Assembly: GCA_023443925.1 (NCBI GenBank)
Contig: JAEZSL010000322.1
Span: 1 to 38,735, forward strand
Length of the DNA: 38,735 nt
Source of the DNA: Bacillota bacterium
Lineage (GTDB): Bacteria; Bacillota_A; Clostridia; Lachnospirales; Lachnospiraceae
Reading direction: 5' to 3'
The translations under genes and the position numbers were made by a program. A model generated the notes under the pieces. It was not told the DNA's origin, searched no databases, and saw nothing but the letters and a program-made list of their open reading frames with translations. The first letter of the stretch is position 1. Each line of letters begins with the position of its first letter. Positions 25,972 through 33,342 of the stretch are shown here, in pieces.

Positions 25972-26340
25972 ATGGAGTTCGACAATAACATACCAATCTA
26001 CTTACAGGTAATTAATGCAATTAAAAGAGATATGGTCAACGGTGTCATTTCTTTGGGTGAGAAACTTCCCTCCGGAAGGGATCTGGCTTTTAAGTATAAA
26101 ATCAATCCCAATACAGCTAACCGAATCTATAAGGAAATGGAAGCAGAGGATGTCTGCTTTACAAAAAGAGGTCTTGGTACCTATGTAACGGAGGATGTGG
26201 ATAAATTGAAAAAGATAAGAGAAGAGATGGCTGGAACCCTTCTGGATAATTTTATCGAAGGAATGAAACAGCTTGGTTTTACAAAAGAGGAGTTAATACA
26301 GTTACTGGAGCAGAGATTTGATATAGATCAGAAGAGTTAA
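25972..26340 (+). CDS. GntR family regulator, YtrA subfamily
   Basis: This 122-residue protein has a GntR winged helix (residues 1-75, with the IPIYLQVINAIKRDMVNG and LPSGRDLAFKYKINPNTANRIYKEM segments) and only a short helical C-terminus (about 80-122), as in the YtrA subfamily. YtrA regulators repress the ABC transporter genes they precede and respond to cell-envelope stress or antibiotics. Here the next two genes are an ABC ATPase and permease, and a palindrome overlaps the promoter upstream, which fits autorepression. AAAGGAGG lies upstream of the ATG. Confidence 0.93.
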   Translation: MEFDNNIPIYLQVINAIKRDMVNGVISLGEKLPSGRDLAFKYKINPNTANRIYKEMEAEDVCFTKRGLGTYVTEDVDKLKKIREEMAGTLLDNFIEGMKQLGFTKEELIQLLEQRFDIDQKS

Positions 26341-26430
26341 AAACATAGAAACTTACAGCGGTAAGACTGCTTGATACCACAAAAGTAATTACCTGCTGTT
26401 ATCATAAAAATTATAATAGGAGTGTGGAAT

Positions 26431-27120
26431 ATGTTAGTACAATGCAAAGATCTTGTAAAAAAATACATGAACAAAACGGCAGTTGACGGAATCACCCTGG
26501 ATTTGGAGGAAGGTAAAATCTATGCGCTGCTGGGACCCAACGGGAGCGGTAAAACTACCCTTATGAAAATTATCGCAGGTCTGGTAAAACCTACCTACGG
26601 AATTGTTTTATATAAGGGAAACCCCATTGGTGTGGAATCTAAGAAAAAAGTTGCTTATATGTCTACGGAGCCGTTTTTCTATAATTATATGACGGTAGAG
26701 GATGTGGGCAAATATTATAAAGATTTCTTCGAAGATTTTGACAGCAGACGTTATGAAGAATTAATCGGCAGAATGGAACTGGGAATGAAAGACAAAGCGA
26801 AAAACTTATCCTCCGGTTTGGCAGCCAAACTAAAAATCGCAGCTACTCTTGCCAGAAAGGCAGAACTTTACATGCTGGATGAACCATTAAACGGTATTGA
26901 TATTATAGCCAGGGAAAGAATCCTGACTACCATACTGGAAGTTGCCAGGGAAGATGCAACAATACTGTTATCCAGCCATCTGGTAGATGAATTGGAAAAA
27001 ATTATTGACAGTGCAGTTTTTATTAAAAGCGGTTCGGTTGTTTTAAATGGAGAGGCAGAAGAACTTCGGTCATCCCATGGTAAATCAATTGTTGAATTAT
27101 ATAAAGAAATCTACGCATAA
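26431..27120 (+). CDS. ABC transporter ATP-binding protein
   Basis: This 229-residue ABC ATPase has Walker A GPNGSGKTT at about residues 38-46, the signature loop NLSSGLAAKLKIA, Walker B LYMLDEPLNGID and the switch histidine in LLSSHLVDELEK. It powers the membrane protein encoded at 27218. The start at 26431 is preferred because AGGAG lies eight bases upstream. A GTG three codons earlier overlaps that site. Regulator-ATPase-permease order is that of YtrA-type exporters whose substrates are often peptides or antibiotics. The real substrate is unknown. Confidence 0.93.
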   Translation: MLVQCKDLVKKYMNKTAVDGITLDLEEGKIYALLGPNGSGKTTLMKIIAGLVKPTYGIVLYKGNPIGVESKKKVAYMSTEPFFYNYMTVEDVGKYYKDFFEDFDSRRYEELIGRMELGMKDKAKNLSSGLAAKLKIAATLARKAELYMLDEPLNGIDIIARERILTTILEVAREDATILLSSHLVDELEKIIDSAVFIKSGSVVLNGEAEELRSSHGKSIVELYKEIYA

Positions 27121-27135
27121 CAGGGGAGATGTAGG

Positions 27136-27202
27136 TTGAAAAAACGAAAAGCTGTTTTTTCAACTACTGATTATCGAATATTTAATCGAAGATTAAATAT
27201 TC
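27136..27202 (+). repeat. Two consecutive perfect hairpins between the ABC ATPase and permease genes
   Basis: Hairpin 1 pairs TTGAAAAAAC (27136-27145) with GTTTTTTCAA (27154-27163). Hairpin 2 pairs GAATATTTAATC (27176-27187) with GATTAAATATTC (27191-27202), with a 3-nt loop. They fill most of a 97-bp gap between genes whose products should be made together, so they may tune relative expression by mRNA processing or partial termination. Confidence 0.65.
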
Positions 27203-27217
27203 AGGAAAGAGGTTAAA

Positions 27218-27973
27218 ATGTTTAAATTAATCAAATATGAATTCCGTAAACAAGCGTTTTCAAAACTTGTCATATTAGCTTTAGTCGGATTGCTGCAACT
27301 GGTATTCTTTTATGGAGTAATAGCCAGTAACGAAGATGTCATTGCCATGACTATGTCATTGCTGGCTCTTTTCAGCATGGGTGCATTGTTTTTTCTGGCA
27401 TTTGAATCAATTCTTACGTATTCCAATGATTTAAAGCAGAAAAGTAGTTATATGTTGTTTTTAACACCAAATACCAGTTACAGCATCGTTGGTGCCAAAG
27501 TATTGACAGCCGGAATACAGATTATATTGGCTGGTATTGCATTTTTTGCCGTATTTGTATTAGATGGCGGTATTTTGATCGCCAAGTATGACGTATTGGC
27601 CCAGGTCAAAAAGTTGTTGATTCAATTCATGGATCAGTTCTTTCAGCTGCATATTGATATATCAGATACTATTTCTGTGTTGACAGTCATCATCATGAAT
27701 TGGATTAATACCATAACCTTAGCCTTTTTCTCTATCACTTTAAGTACTACGTTTTTGGCTGATAAAAAGTATAAAGGTGTAGTCAGCTTCCTGATTTTTA
27801 TAGCTTTAAACATAGTAATCAGCAAAATTACAAATTTAATTGTAGGTGACAGCGGAATTACTTTTAACAGTATCAGTACTACTTTATTCACTGCAAGTGC
27901 CATTACCTTGTTCTTTACGGTATTAACATACATTGGAACAGCCTGGATGCTTGAGAAAAAGGTAAGTGTATAA
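27218..27973 (+). CDS. ABC transporter permease, six-helix membrane protein
   Basis: This 251-residue hydrophobic protein has about six predicted transmembrane segments, the first at about residues 17-37, and a basic N-terminus (MFKLIKYEFRKQAFSK). This start is typical of ABC-2-type exporter permeases. It pairs with the ATPase encoded just upstream. No substrate can be read from the sequence. GAAAGAGG precedes the start. Confidence 0.85.
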   Translation: MFKLIKYEFRKQAFSKLVILALVGLLQLVFFYGVIASNEDVIAMTMSLLALFSMGALFFLAFESILTYSNDLKQKSSYMLFLTPNTSYSIVGAKVLTAGIQIILAGIAFFAVFVLDGGILIAKYDVLAQVKKLLIQFMDQFFQLHIDISDTISVLTVIIMNWINTITLAFFSITLSTTFLADKKYKGVVSFLIFIALNIVISKITNLIVGDSGITFNSISTTLFTASAITLFFTVLTYIGTAWMLEKKVSV

Positions 27974-28057
27974 AGAAATAGATTTAGAAATCGTGAAGAT
28001 TGACGGCAGTAATAGAATCAACAATATAGACAAAATATTTGAACGAAAATAAAAAGT

Positions 28058-28104
28058 GCAAACCATCTGAATTCTTCTAAGAGTATTAGGTGGTTTGCTT
28101 TTTT
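28058..28104 (+). terminator. Rho-independent terminator after the ABC permease gene
   Basis: GCAAACCATCT (28058-28068) pairs with AGGTGGTTTGC (28088-28098), including one G-T pair, and TTTTTT follows. It ends the GntR-ABC operon. Confidence 0.85.
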
Positions 28105-28160
28105 ATTTGGTTTTCATTGATATGTCAATTTTAGTTTTAAATTTTATATTACCCATTCCG

Positions 28161-28278
28161 TGAGGTTATAATTTCTGTTGCACTGAGGTTATAATTTCTA
28201 TTGCACTGAGGTTATAATTTCTATTTCACTGAGGTTTTAATTTCCTTTTCACTAATGTTTTAATTCCCTTTCTCTGAC
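28161..28278. repeat. 23-bp tandem repeats upstream of folA, four good units and one decayed
   Basis: Units at 28161, 28184, 28207 and 28230 share the pattern TGAGGTTATAATTTC followed by a variable T-rich end and CAC. A fifth, degenerate unit runs to 28278. Divergence rises from left to right. The array stops 3 bp before the -35 element of the folA promoter. Units are contiguous with no spacers, so it is not a CRISPR. Confidence 0.85.
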
Positions 28279-28281
28279 TTG

Positions 28282-28310
28282 TTGAATTGTTTTGAATTGT
28301 AGGATATAAT
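28282..28310 (+). promoter_or_regulatory. Promoter of the dihydrofolate reductase gene
   Basis: TTGAAT (28282-28287) and a perfect TATAAT (28305-28310) are spaced by 17 bp, 65 bp before the folA start codon. Confidence 0.65.
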
Positions 28311-28375
28311 TATAGTTCGGGCCGGGCAATCTGTCTGGTAAATGCTTTCGGAACATCACCTAATATGGAGGGCAT

Positions 28376-28855
28376 ATGATTTCATTAATAGCTGCAGTTT
28401 CAAAAAATAATGTCATAGGAAATAAAGGTTTAATACCCTGGCATATTAAAGGGGAGCAGAAACGGTTTAAAGAACTGACTACCGGACGAACAATTATTAT
28501 GGGACGGAAGTCCTTTGAGGAAATAGGAAAGCCCCTTCCAAACCGTAAGACGGTACTTATCTCCTCAACTAAGCGAATTGAAGCAAAGAACTGCATAACA
28601 GCAGCATCTCTTAAAGAAGCTCTTAAAGCGGCAGAAGGGGAGGATGAAATATTTATTGCAGGAGGCGGAAGAGTCTATGAAGAAGCGATGCTCTACGCGG
28701 ACAAGATTTATCTTACGGTGATTGATCTGGTAACAGAGGGGGATACCTTCTTTCCTGACTTTGATAAATCGGTATTTGCCAAGGTTTACGAAGAAAGAAT
28801 AGAAGGTGAAATACCTTATACCTATTATACTTATGAAAGAATTAAGCAGCGATAA
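28376..28855 (+). CDS. folA: Dihydrofolate reductase
   Basis: This 159-residue enzyme is of normal bacterial length and reduces dihydrofolate to tetrahydrofolate with NADPH in the cytoplasm. The N-terminus MISLIAAVSKNNVIGNKGLIPWHI carries the Trp of the Met20-type loop. The active-site acid is Glu27 rather than the Asp found in E. coli. NADPH-binding segments GRTIIMGRKSFEEIGKPLPNR and IFIAGGGRVYEEAM are present. TGGAGGG lies before the ATG. No thyA is adjacent. It appears to be transcribed alone from its own promoter, downstream of the 23-bp repeats. Confidence 0.95.
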   Translation: MISLIAAVSKNNVIGNKGLIPWHIKGEQKRFKELTTGRTIIMGRKSFEEIGKPLPNRKTVLISSTKRIEAKNCITAASLKEALKAAEGEDEIFIAGGGRVYEEAMLYADKIYLTVIDLVTEGDTFFPDFDKSVFAKVYEERIEGEIPYTYYTYERIKQR

Positions 28856-28915
28856 TATTAACCGGTAAAGCACGAAAGTATTTGGTTGACTGCGGTTCTA
28901 ACAATAGAATAAGGA

Positions 28916-28944
28916 TTGACAAATAGGATATAGACTCGTATTAT
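28916..28944 (+). promoter_or_regulatory. Promoter of the cysteine desulfurase/ttcA genes
   Basis: A perfect TTGACA (28916-28921) and TATTAT (28939-28944) are separated by 17 bp. The resulting leader is about 210 nt before the start at 29160. Confidence 0.65.
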
Positions 28945-28979
28945 AAAAAACGAAACGAATTATCATTAAAAAACGAAAC
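28945..28979. repeat. Direct repeat of AAAAAACGAAAC with 23-bp period in the desulfurase leader
   Basis: Identical 12-mers at 28945-28956 and 28968-28979 lie directly at and after the predicted transcription start. They could be a regulator binding site or slippage products. The rest of the leader up to 29159 shows no gene. Confidence 0.5.
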
Positions 28980-29159
28980 CAACAGGAAGTTTTTTATTGA
29001 TATAATAAATAGTAACAGCAATGATTGCCGGCTTCATATGCAAACCGGTTAATATAAATTTTAAATGGGAATTTCAGTTCTATGATTTAACAATTGGTAT
29101 GGTAAAGCATAAATCATTGATACTGATAACAGATGTGACAGAAAGGCGCAGGTGTAATA

Positions 29160-30272
29160 ATGGTTTATTTGGATTATGCGGCGAATACACCCGTAGAGAA
29201 AGAAGTGCTGGATACTTTTTATGAAGTATCGTTAGAATATATTGGTAACCCTAATTCACCCCACAGTCTGGGTGATAAGGCCAGAGTCAGAATGGAACAG
29301 TCTACGAAACGGATCGCAGATCTTCTGGGAGCTAAAGTAAATGAGGTAATATATACTTCCGGTGCCAGTGAGTCCAACAATATGGCCATTAAGGGTATTG
29401 TAAACAAATATAAGAGATATGGAAAGCATATCATTACCTCTTATCTGGAACATGCCTCTGTTACAGGCCCAATTACTGCACTGCAAAATGACGGCTGTGA
29501 AGTGGATTTCGTAAATCTGACAGAGGACGGACAGATAGATCTGAATCATTTAAAGGAATTAATCCGTGAGGATACCATACTGGTTTCAGTATGTTATGTG
29601 GACAGTGAAGTGGGGACCATTCAGCCCATTGATGAAATATTGAAAATCGTTAAAACGAAAGCCCATTGTTTTATGCATGTGGATGCTACTCAGGCCGTTG
29701 GGAAAATACCGGTGGATTTTAGCGGAGTGGATCTCATGACCTTTTCGGGACACAAGTTTTATGGTATTAACGGCTGCGGAGTCTTATTAAAGAAAGAATC
29801 CATTATGCTGGAACCTTTAATCCACGGCGGAATCAGTACGACGTCCTTTCGCAGCGGTACACCTGCTCTTAGTCTGGCAGTATCCATAGAAAAGGCTCTA
29901 ACCTTGTCGGTAAAGGATTTAAGCGGGCGTTATGAACATGTAAAAGCTCTGAATTTAAAGCTTCGTGAAAAACTTCAGGCATATAGTGCGATAAAAATTA
30001 ATACTCCCCTGGAAAGTTCTCCTTATATTTTGAATCTCAGCATTAAAGGAGTTAACACCAACCAGCTTCAGAACAAACTAAATGAGATAGAGATTTATGT
30101 TGCCACCAAATCCGCCTGCTGTGCACCTAATACGGTTTCAAGACCGGTATATGCAATGACAAAGGACCGTAAGCTGGCGCTGTCCACGCTGCGTATTAGT
30201 TTAAGCCATCTGACCACGGAGGAGGAGCTGGAAAGCTTTCTGGATGGCTTAAAAAAAACAATGGTTCAATAA
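29160..30272 (+). CDS. Cysteine desulfurase (NifS/IscS family)
   Basis: This 370-residue PLP enzyme takes sulfur from cysteine as a protein persulfide. The PLP lysine is Lys199 in SGHKFYG. Other family motifs are LDYAANTP at the N-terminus, TSGASESNNMAIKG, EHASV and VDATQAVGK. The catalytic loop reads SACCAPN, with two adjacent cysteines (320 and 321) where most members have one. The tRNA thiolation gene ttcA starts 83 nt downstream, so this enzyme probably supplies its sulfur, or sulfur for Fe-S clusters. The ribosome binding site is weak (AGGTG). The promoter is at 28916-28944. Confidence 0.92.
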   Translation: MVYLDYAANTPVEKEVLDTFYEVSLEYIGNPNSPHSLGDKARVRMEQSTKRIADLLGAKVNEVIYTSGASESNNMAIKGIVNKYKRYGKHIITSYLEHASVTGPITALQNDGCEVDFVNLTEDGQIDLNHLKELIREDTILVSVCYVDSEVGTIQPIDEILKIVKTKAHCFMHVDATQAVGKIPVDFSGVDLMTFSGHKFYGINGCGVLLKKESIMLEPLIHGGISTTSFRSGTPALSLAVSIEKALTLSVKDLSGRYEHVKALNLKLREKLQAYSAIKINTPLESSPYILNLSIKGVNTNQLQNKLNEIEIYVATKSACCAPNTVSRPVYAMTKDRKLALSTLRISLSHLTTEEELESFLDGLKKTMVQ

Positions 30273-30355
30273 TGAACCAGATGGACATACGGGAATTATC
30301 ACTGGAGGTTCAAGGTTAACCCGTAAGGTATATTTTATACAAGATAGGAGAAATC

Positions 30356-31216
30356 ATGGAAAATCATATAGATGTGGAAAGAAGTATTATCAAAAGATTC
30401 CGAAAGGAAATCTGGAGAAAATTCATTACTGGGGTGAAAGATTACCAGCTTATCAACGAAGGCGACAAGATTGCGGTCTGTATTTCAGGAGGCAAAGATT
30501 CCATGCTTTTAGCCAAATGTATGCAGGAACTGCAAAAACACGGCAAGTTTCATTTTGAACTGGTATTTTTGGTTATGAATCCTGGCTATAATGATTATAA
30601 CAGACAGGTAATTATAGATAACGCGGAATATTTAAATATTCCCATTCACATGTTTGAAACGGATATTTTTGATATTGTGGCAACGGTGGAAGAATCGCCC
30701 TGTTACCTCTGTGCCAGGATGCGGAGAGGATATCTCTATAAGCATGCACAGGAACTGGGATGTAATAAGATCGCTTTAGGCCACCATTTTGATGATGTTA
30801 TCGAAACGGTATTGATGAGTATGCTTTACAGCGGCCAGATAAAGGGTATGATGCCAAAACTCCACAGTACAAACTATGAAGGAATGGAATTGATACGGCC
30901 TTTATACATGGTTAAAGAAGCGGATATTCTTGCCTGGAAAAAATATAACAATCTGCAGTTTATACAGTGCGCCTGCCGTTTTACGGAAAACTGCATGTTA
31001 GGAGATAACGGCGGCGGTTCCAAACGAAGTGAAATGAAGGAATTAATAAAGAAATTCCGGCAGACAAGCTCTATTATAGATATGAATATATTCCGAAGCA
31101 TCCATAATGTTAACCTGGATACTATGATCGGTTATCAGAAAAATAAGATTCCTCACAGTTTTCTGGAGGAATACGATGACATTGATTCAATTCCGGTAAG
31201 TGATGACAGGGAATAA
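30356..31216 (+). CDS. ttcA: TtcA-family tRNA 2-thiolation enzyme (PP-loop ATPase)
   Basis: This 286-residue PP-loop ATPase has SGGKDS at residues 44-49 and the TtcA Cys pair CYLC at residues 116-119, followed by ARMRRGYLY and GHHFDDVIETVLMSMLY. Further cysteines occur in CACRFTENC. TtcA-type enzymes bind an Fe-S cluster and activate a tRNA cytidine for 2-thiolation, normally at C32. The adjacent cysteine desulfurase is its natural sulfur donor. The assignment to TtcA rather than a related thiouridine enzyme rests on the CxxC and PP-loop pattern. Its stop codon lies inside the first unit of a 15-bp tandem repeat. AGGAG precedes the start. Confidence 0.88.
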   Translation: MENHIDVERSIIKRFRKEIWRKFITGVKDYQLINEGDKIAVCISGGKDSMLLAKCMQELQKHGKFHFELVFLVMNPGYNDYNRQVIIDNAEYLNIPIHMFETDIFDIVATVEESPCYLCARMRRGYLYKHAQELGCNKIALGHHFDDVIETVLMSMLYSGQIKGMMPKLHSTNYEGMELIRPLYMVKEADILAWKKYNNLQFIQCACRFTENCMLGDNGGGSKRSEMKELIKKFRQTSSIIDMNIFRSIHNVNLDTMIGYQKNKIPHSFLEEYDDIDSIPVSDDRE

Positions 31217-31264
31217 ATAGACAGGGAATAAATAGACAGGGAATAAATGGACAGGGAATAAATA
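31205..31264. repeat. Four 15-bp tandem repeats overlapping the ttcA stop codon
   Basis: GACAGGGAATAAATA occurs four times back to back, one unit having a single change. The first copy encodes the final Asp-Arg-Glu-stop of ttcA. As 15 is a multiple of three, every copy puts another TAA in the same frame. The array was probably generated by slippage duplication of the gene end. Confidence 0.9.
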
Positions 31265-31333
31265 GACAAACTGCCATAGTTAAAATGATAAAAATGTCCG
31301 AAAAAGACAAACGGATATGAAATAGGAGAACCC

Positions 31334-32362
31334 ATGACGAAACAGGATTTTAATTTTTATCTGCCGGAAGAACTCATAGCACAGGACCCGCTGGAAGACC
31401 GCTCCAGTTCCAGGCTATTAGTTCTAAATAAGGAAACCGGTGAAACACAGCATAAAGTTTTTAAGGATATCATAGATTACTTACAGCCCGGAGACTGTCT
31501 GGTTATTAATAATACCAAGGTAATTCCTGCCAGGCTTATAGGGGAAAAGGAAGGTACCGGTGCCAAGGTAGAGATACTGCTTTTAAAAAGACAGGAGAAC
31601 GATATCTGGGAAGCACTGGTTAAACCTGGTAAGAAAGCAAAAATAGGTACAAAGATACTATTTGGAGGCGGAATACTAACGGGAGAAATCGTAAAGATTG
31701 TAGAAGAAGGCAACCGGCTGGTAAAGTTTCAGTATGAGGGGATATTTGAAGAAATCCTGGATCAGTTGGGACAAATGCCGCTACCGCCTTACATTACCCA
31801 CCAACTTGAAGATAAAAACCGTTATCAGACCGTATATGCTAAATATGAAGGATCTGCCGCGGCACCTACGGCTGGGCTTCATTTCACAAAGGATTTGCTG
31901 GAGCAGATAACTAAAAAGGGTATTGTAATCGCCAATGTGACGCTTCATGTGGGATTGGGGACTTTCCGGCCTGTAAAAGAGGAGAATATATTAGAACACC
32001 ATATGCATTCGTAATTTTATCAGATTGAGGAGGGGGAGGCTGATAAAATCAACCAGGCTAAGAAAAACGGCGGAAGAATTATCTGTGTTGGCACCACCAG
32101 CTGCAGAACCGTAGAGTCGGCAGCGGATGACAACGGTTTTGTAAAGGCCGGCAGCGGAGATACGGAGATCTTTATTTACCCCGGATACCGCTTTAAGATA
32201 CTGGATGCTTTAATTACAAACTTCCATCTGCCGGAATCCACGCTGATTATGCTGGTATCTGCATTAGCAGGCAGAGAGAATACGCTGAATGCATATGAAA
32301 TCGCCGTTAAGGAACGCTACCGGTTCTTTAGCTTCGGAGATGCCATGTTCATAGCCAAATAA
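31334..32362 (+). pseudogene. queA: S-adenosylmethionine:tRNA ribosyltransferase-isomerase with one in-frame stop codon
   Basis: QueA transfers the ribose of S-adenosylmethionine to 7-aminomethyl-7-deazaguanine in tRNA, a late step of queuosine synthesis. The reading frame encodes a full-length 342-residue QueA from [17 protein letters not shown] to FGDAMFIAK, including [16 protein letters not shown] and TAGLHFT. It is interrupted by a single TAA at 32012-32014 (codon 227), in the conserved HHMHS-E-F/Y region where Glu (GAA) is expected. The frame is otherwise uninterrupted and conserved on both sides, including [11 protein letters not shown] and [19 protein letters not shown]. One G-to-T change explains it. 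The truncated product (226 residues) would lack about a third of the enzyme. It is either a recent pseudogene or a sequence error. Confidence 0.9.
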
Positions 32363-32485
32363 TTTTAAATATCAATATGTATGAAAATTTTAGATCTAGA
32401 TATTAACAAGGCTTTGGAGAGATTATCGGAGTAAACGTTTATTGTATATTAATTTACCGGTAAAATTATAACAGCAGTTTGACTT

Positions 32486-32525
32486 CGGAGAAACAGCCGC
32501 TTATATATAAACGGCTGTTTCTCCG
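32486..32525. terminator. Perfect 14-bp hairpin between converging queA and the DUF6385-like gene
   Basis: CGGAGAAACAGCCG (32486-32499) pairs with CGGCTGTTTCTCCG (32512-32525) around a 12-nt loop. It lies between two convergent genes and can terminate either strand, although neither side has a long T run. The region 32363-32485 shows no supported gene. Confidence 0.65.
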
Positions 32526-32535
32526 TGAATACGTA

Positions 32536-33126
32536 TTATGCCTGTGACTGGTATGCTATTGTTAAGGAAGCATCTGAAGCTGTTGTAGTTGATTTATAGG
32601 ATATACGGGCATAATTTGCAAATTTATTAGGACCTAGTACCATGGTTTCTGAACCCGCTATAGTGAATTCAGTACTGTCATCTACCCAGAGAGTGCCGTC
32701 CGGACTTATCTGAACCTTTACCGTTGCTGAATTAGCAGAGGTATTATTAACAAAGAAGCTGAACTGCCGCTGAAGTGAAATATCTCTCTGCGTTGAACCT
32801 TCATATGCGTCATCGGTAGTTACATTTTCGCTTTGATTGGTAAAAGTCATTCCTACAGAAACCTGCAGTGCACCGTTTGAATCTGTTTTTAATATACGGT
32901 TAGTGGTTCCGTCATTGCCGTAAACAGCAACATTATCCTGTGCATTAGTCAGATTTCTTATATCAAAATCATCCGCACTAACTTCTACCGTTGTACCGAT
33001 CTCTGTTGTAATGTACATTCGACCGTTTGAATCTAGTCTCAGCACCTTTGCCGATGTTCCATCATAACCATATTGTATTGACTTCAGGCTCTCGGGAGAA
33101 TCCTGATATACAGCAATTCCTGACAT
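32536..33126 (-). CDS. DUF6385-like protein with internal repeats
   Basis: This 196-residue protein starts at the ATG at 33126, nine bases after TAGGAG. An upstream in-frame ATG (33135) abuts that site. It contains two related 23-residue units near the N-terminus, YGYDGTSAKVLRLDSNGRM and VYGNDGTTNRILKTDSNGAL, sharing DGT and DSNG. A beta-rich C-terminal domain follows (FFVNNTSANSATVKVQ, WVDDSTEFTI, GPNKFANYARISYKST), compatible with DUF6385. No signal peptide or membrane segment is seen. Such proteins are found in clostridia, and their function is unknown to me. It is divergent from the gene at 33343. Confidence 0.65.
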   Translation of the reverse strand: MSGIAVYQDSPESLKSIQYGYDGTSAKVLRLDSNGRMYITTEIGTTVEVSADDFDIRNLTNAQDNVAVYGNDGTTNRILKTDSNGALQVSVGMTFTNQSENVTTDDAYEGSTQRDISLQRQFSFFVNNTSANSATVKVQISPDGTLWVDDSTEFTIAGSETMVLGPNKFANYARISYKSTTTASDASLTIAYQSQA

Positions 33127-33342
33127 TAAAACCATCTCCTATTTAAGTTTTATAGCGTTACATTAATAATATGAGGGTCAAAACGGTTTGTTTAAATTCT
33201 GTACTTTGCTATTGGTTATACAAAAGCATAGAAATGGAATGTTTTGATCACATTAACTATTGTATGAGTTATTTCGTTAATTTGTGACAAAATAACCTAT
33301 AAAAATGATAAAAAATATTTGAAAACGTCTCCAGGAGGTATT

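Noticed and set aside
28161..28278. CRISPR array
   Set aside because: The 23-bp units are contiguous with no spacers, and no cas genes are present.
29021..29224. Open frame of 67 codons before the cysteine desulfurase
   Set aside because: It overlaps the start of the desulfurase in another frame and lacks a ribosome binding site.
32380..32433. 17-codon open frame after queA (MKILDLDINKALERLSE)
   Set aside because: It is short and has no ribosome binding site or neighbouring signal to support it.
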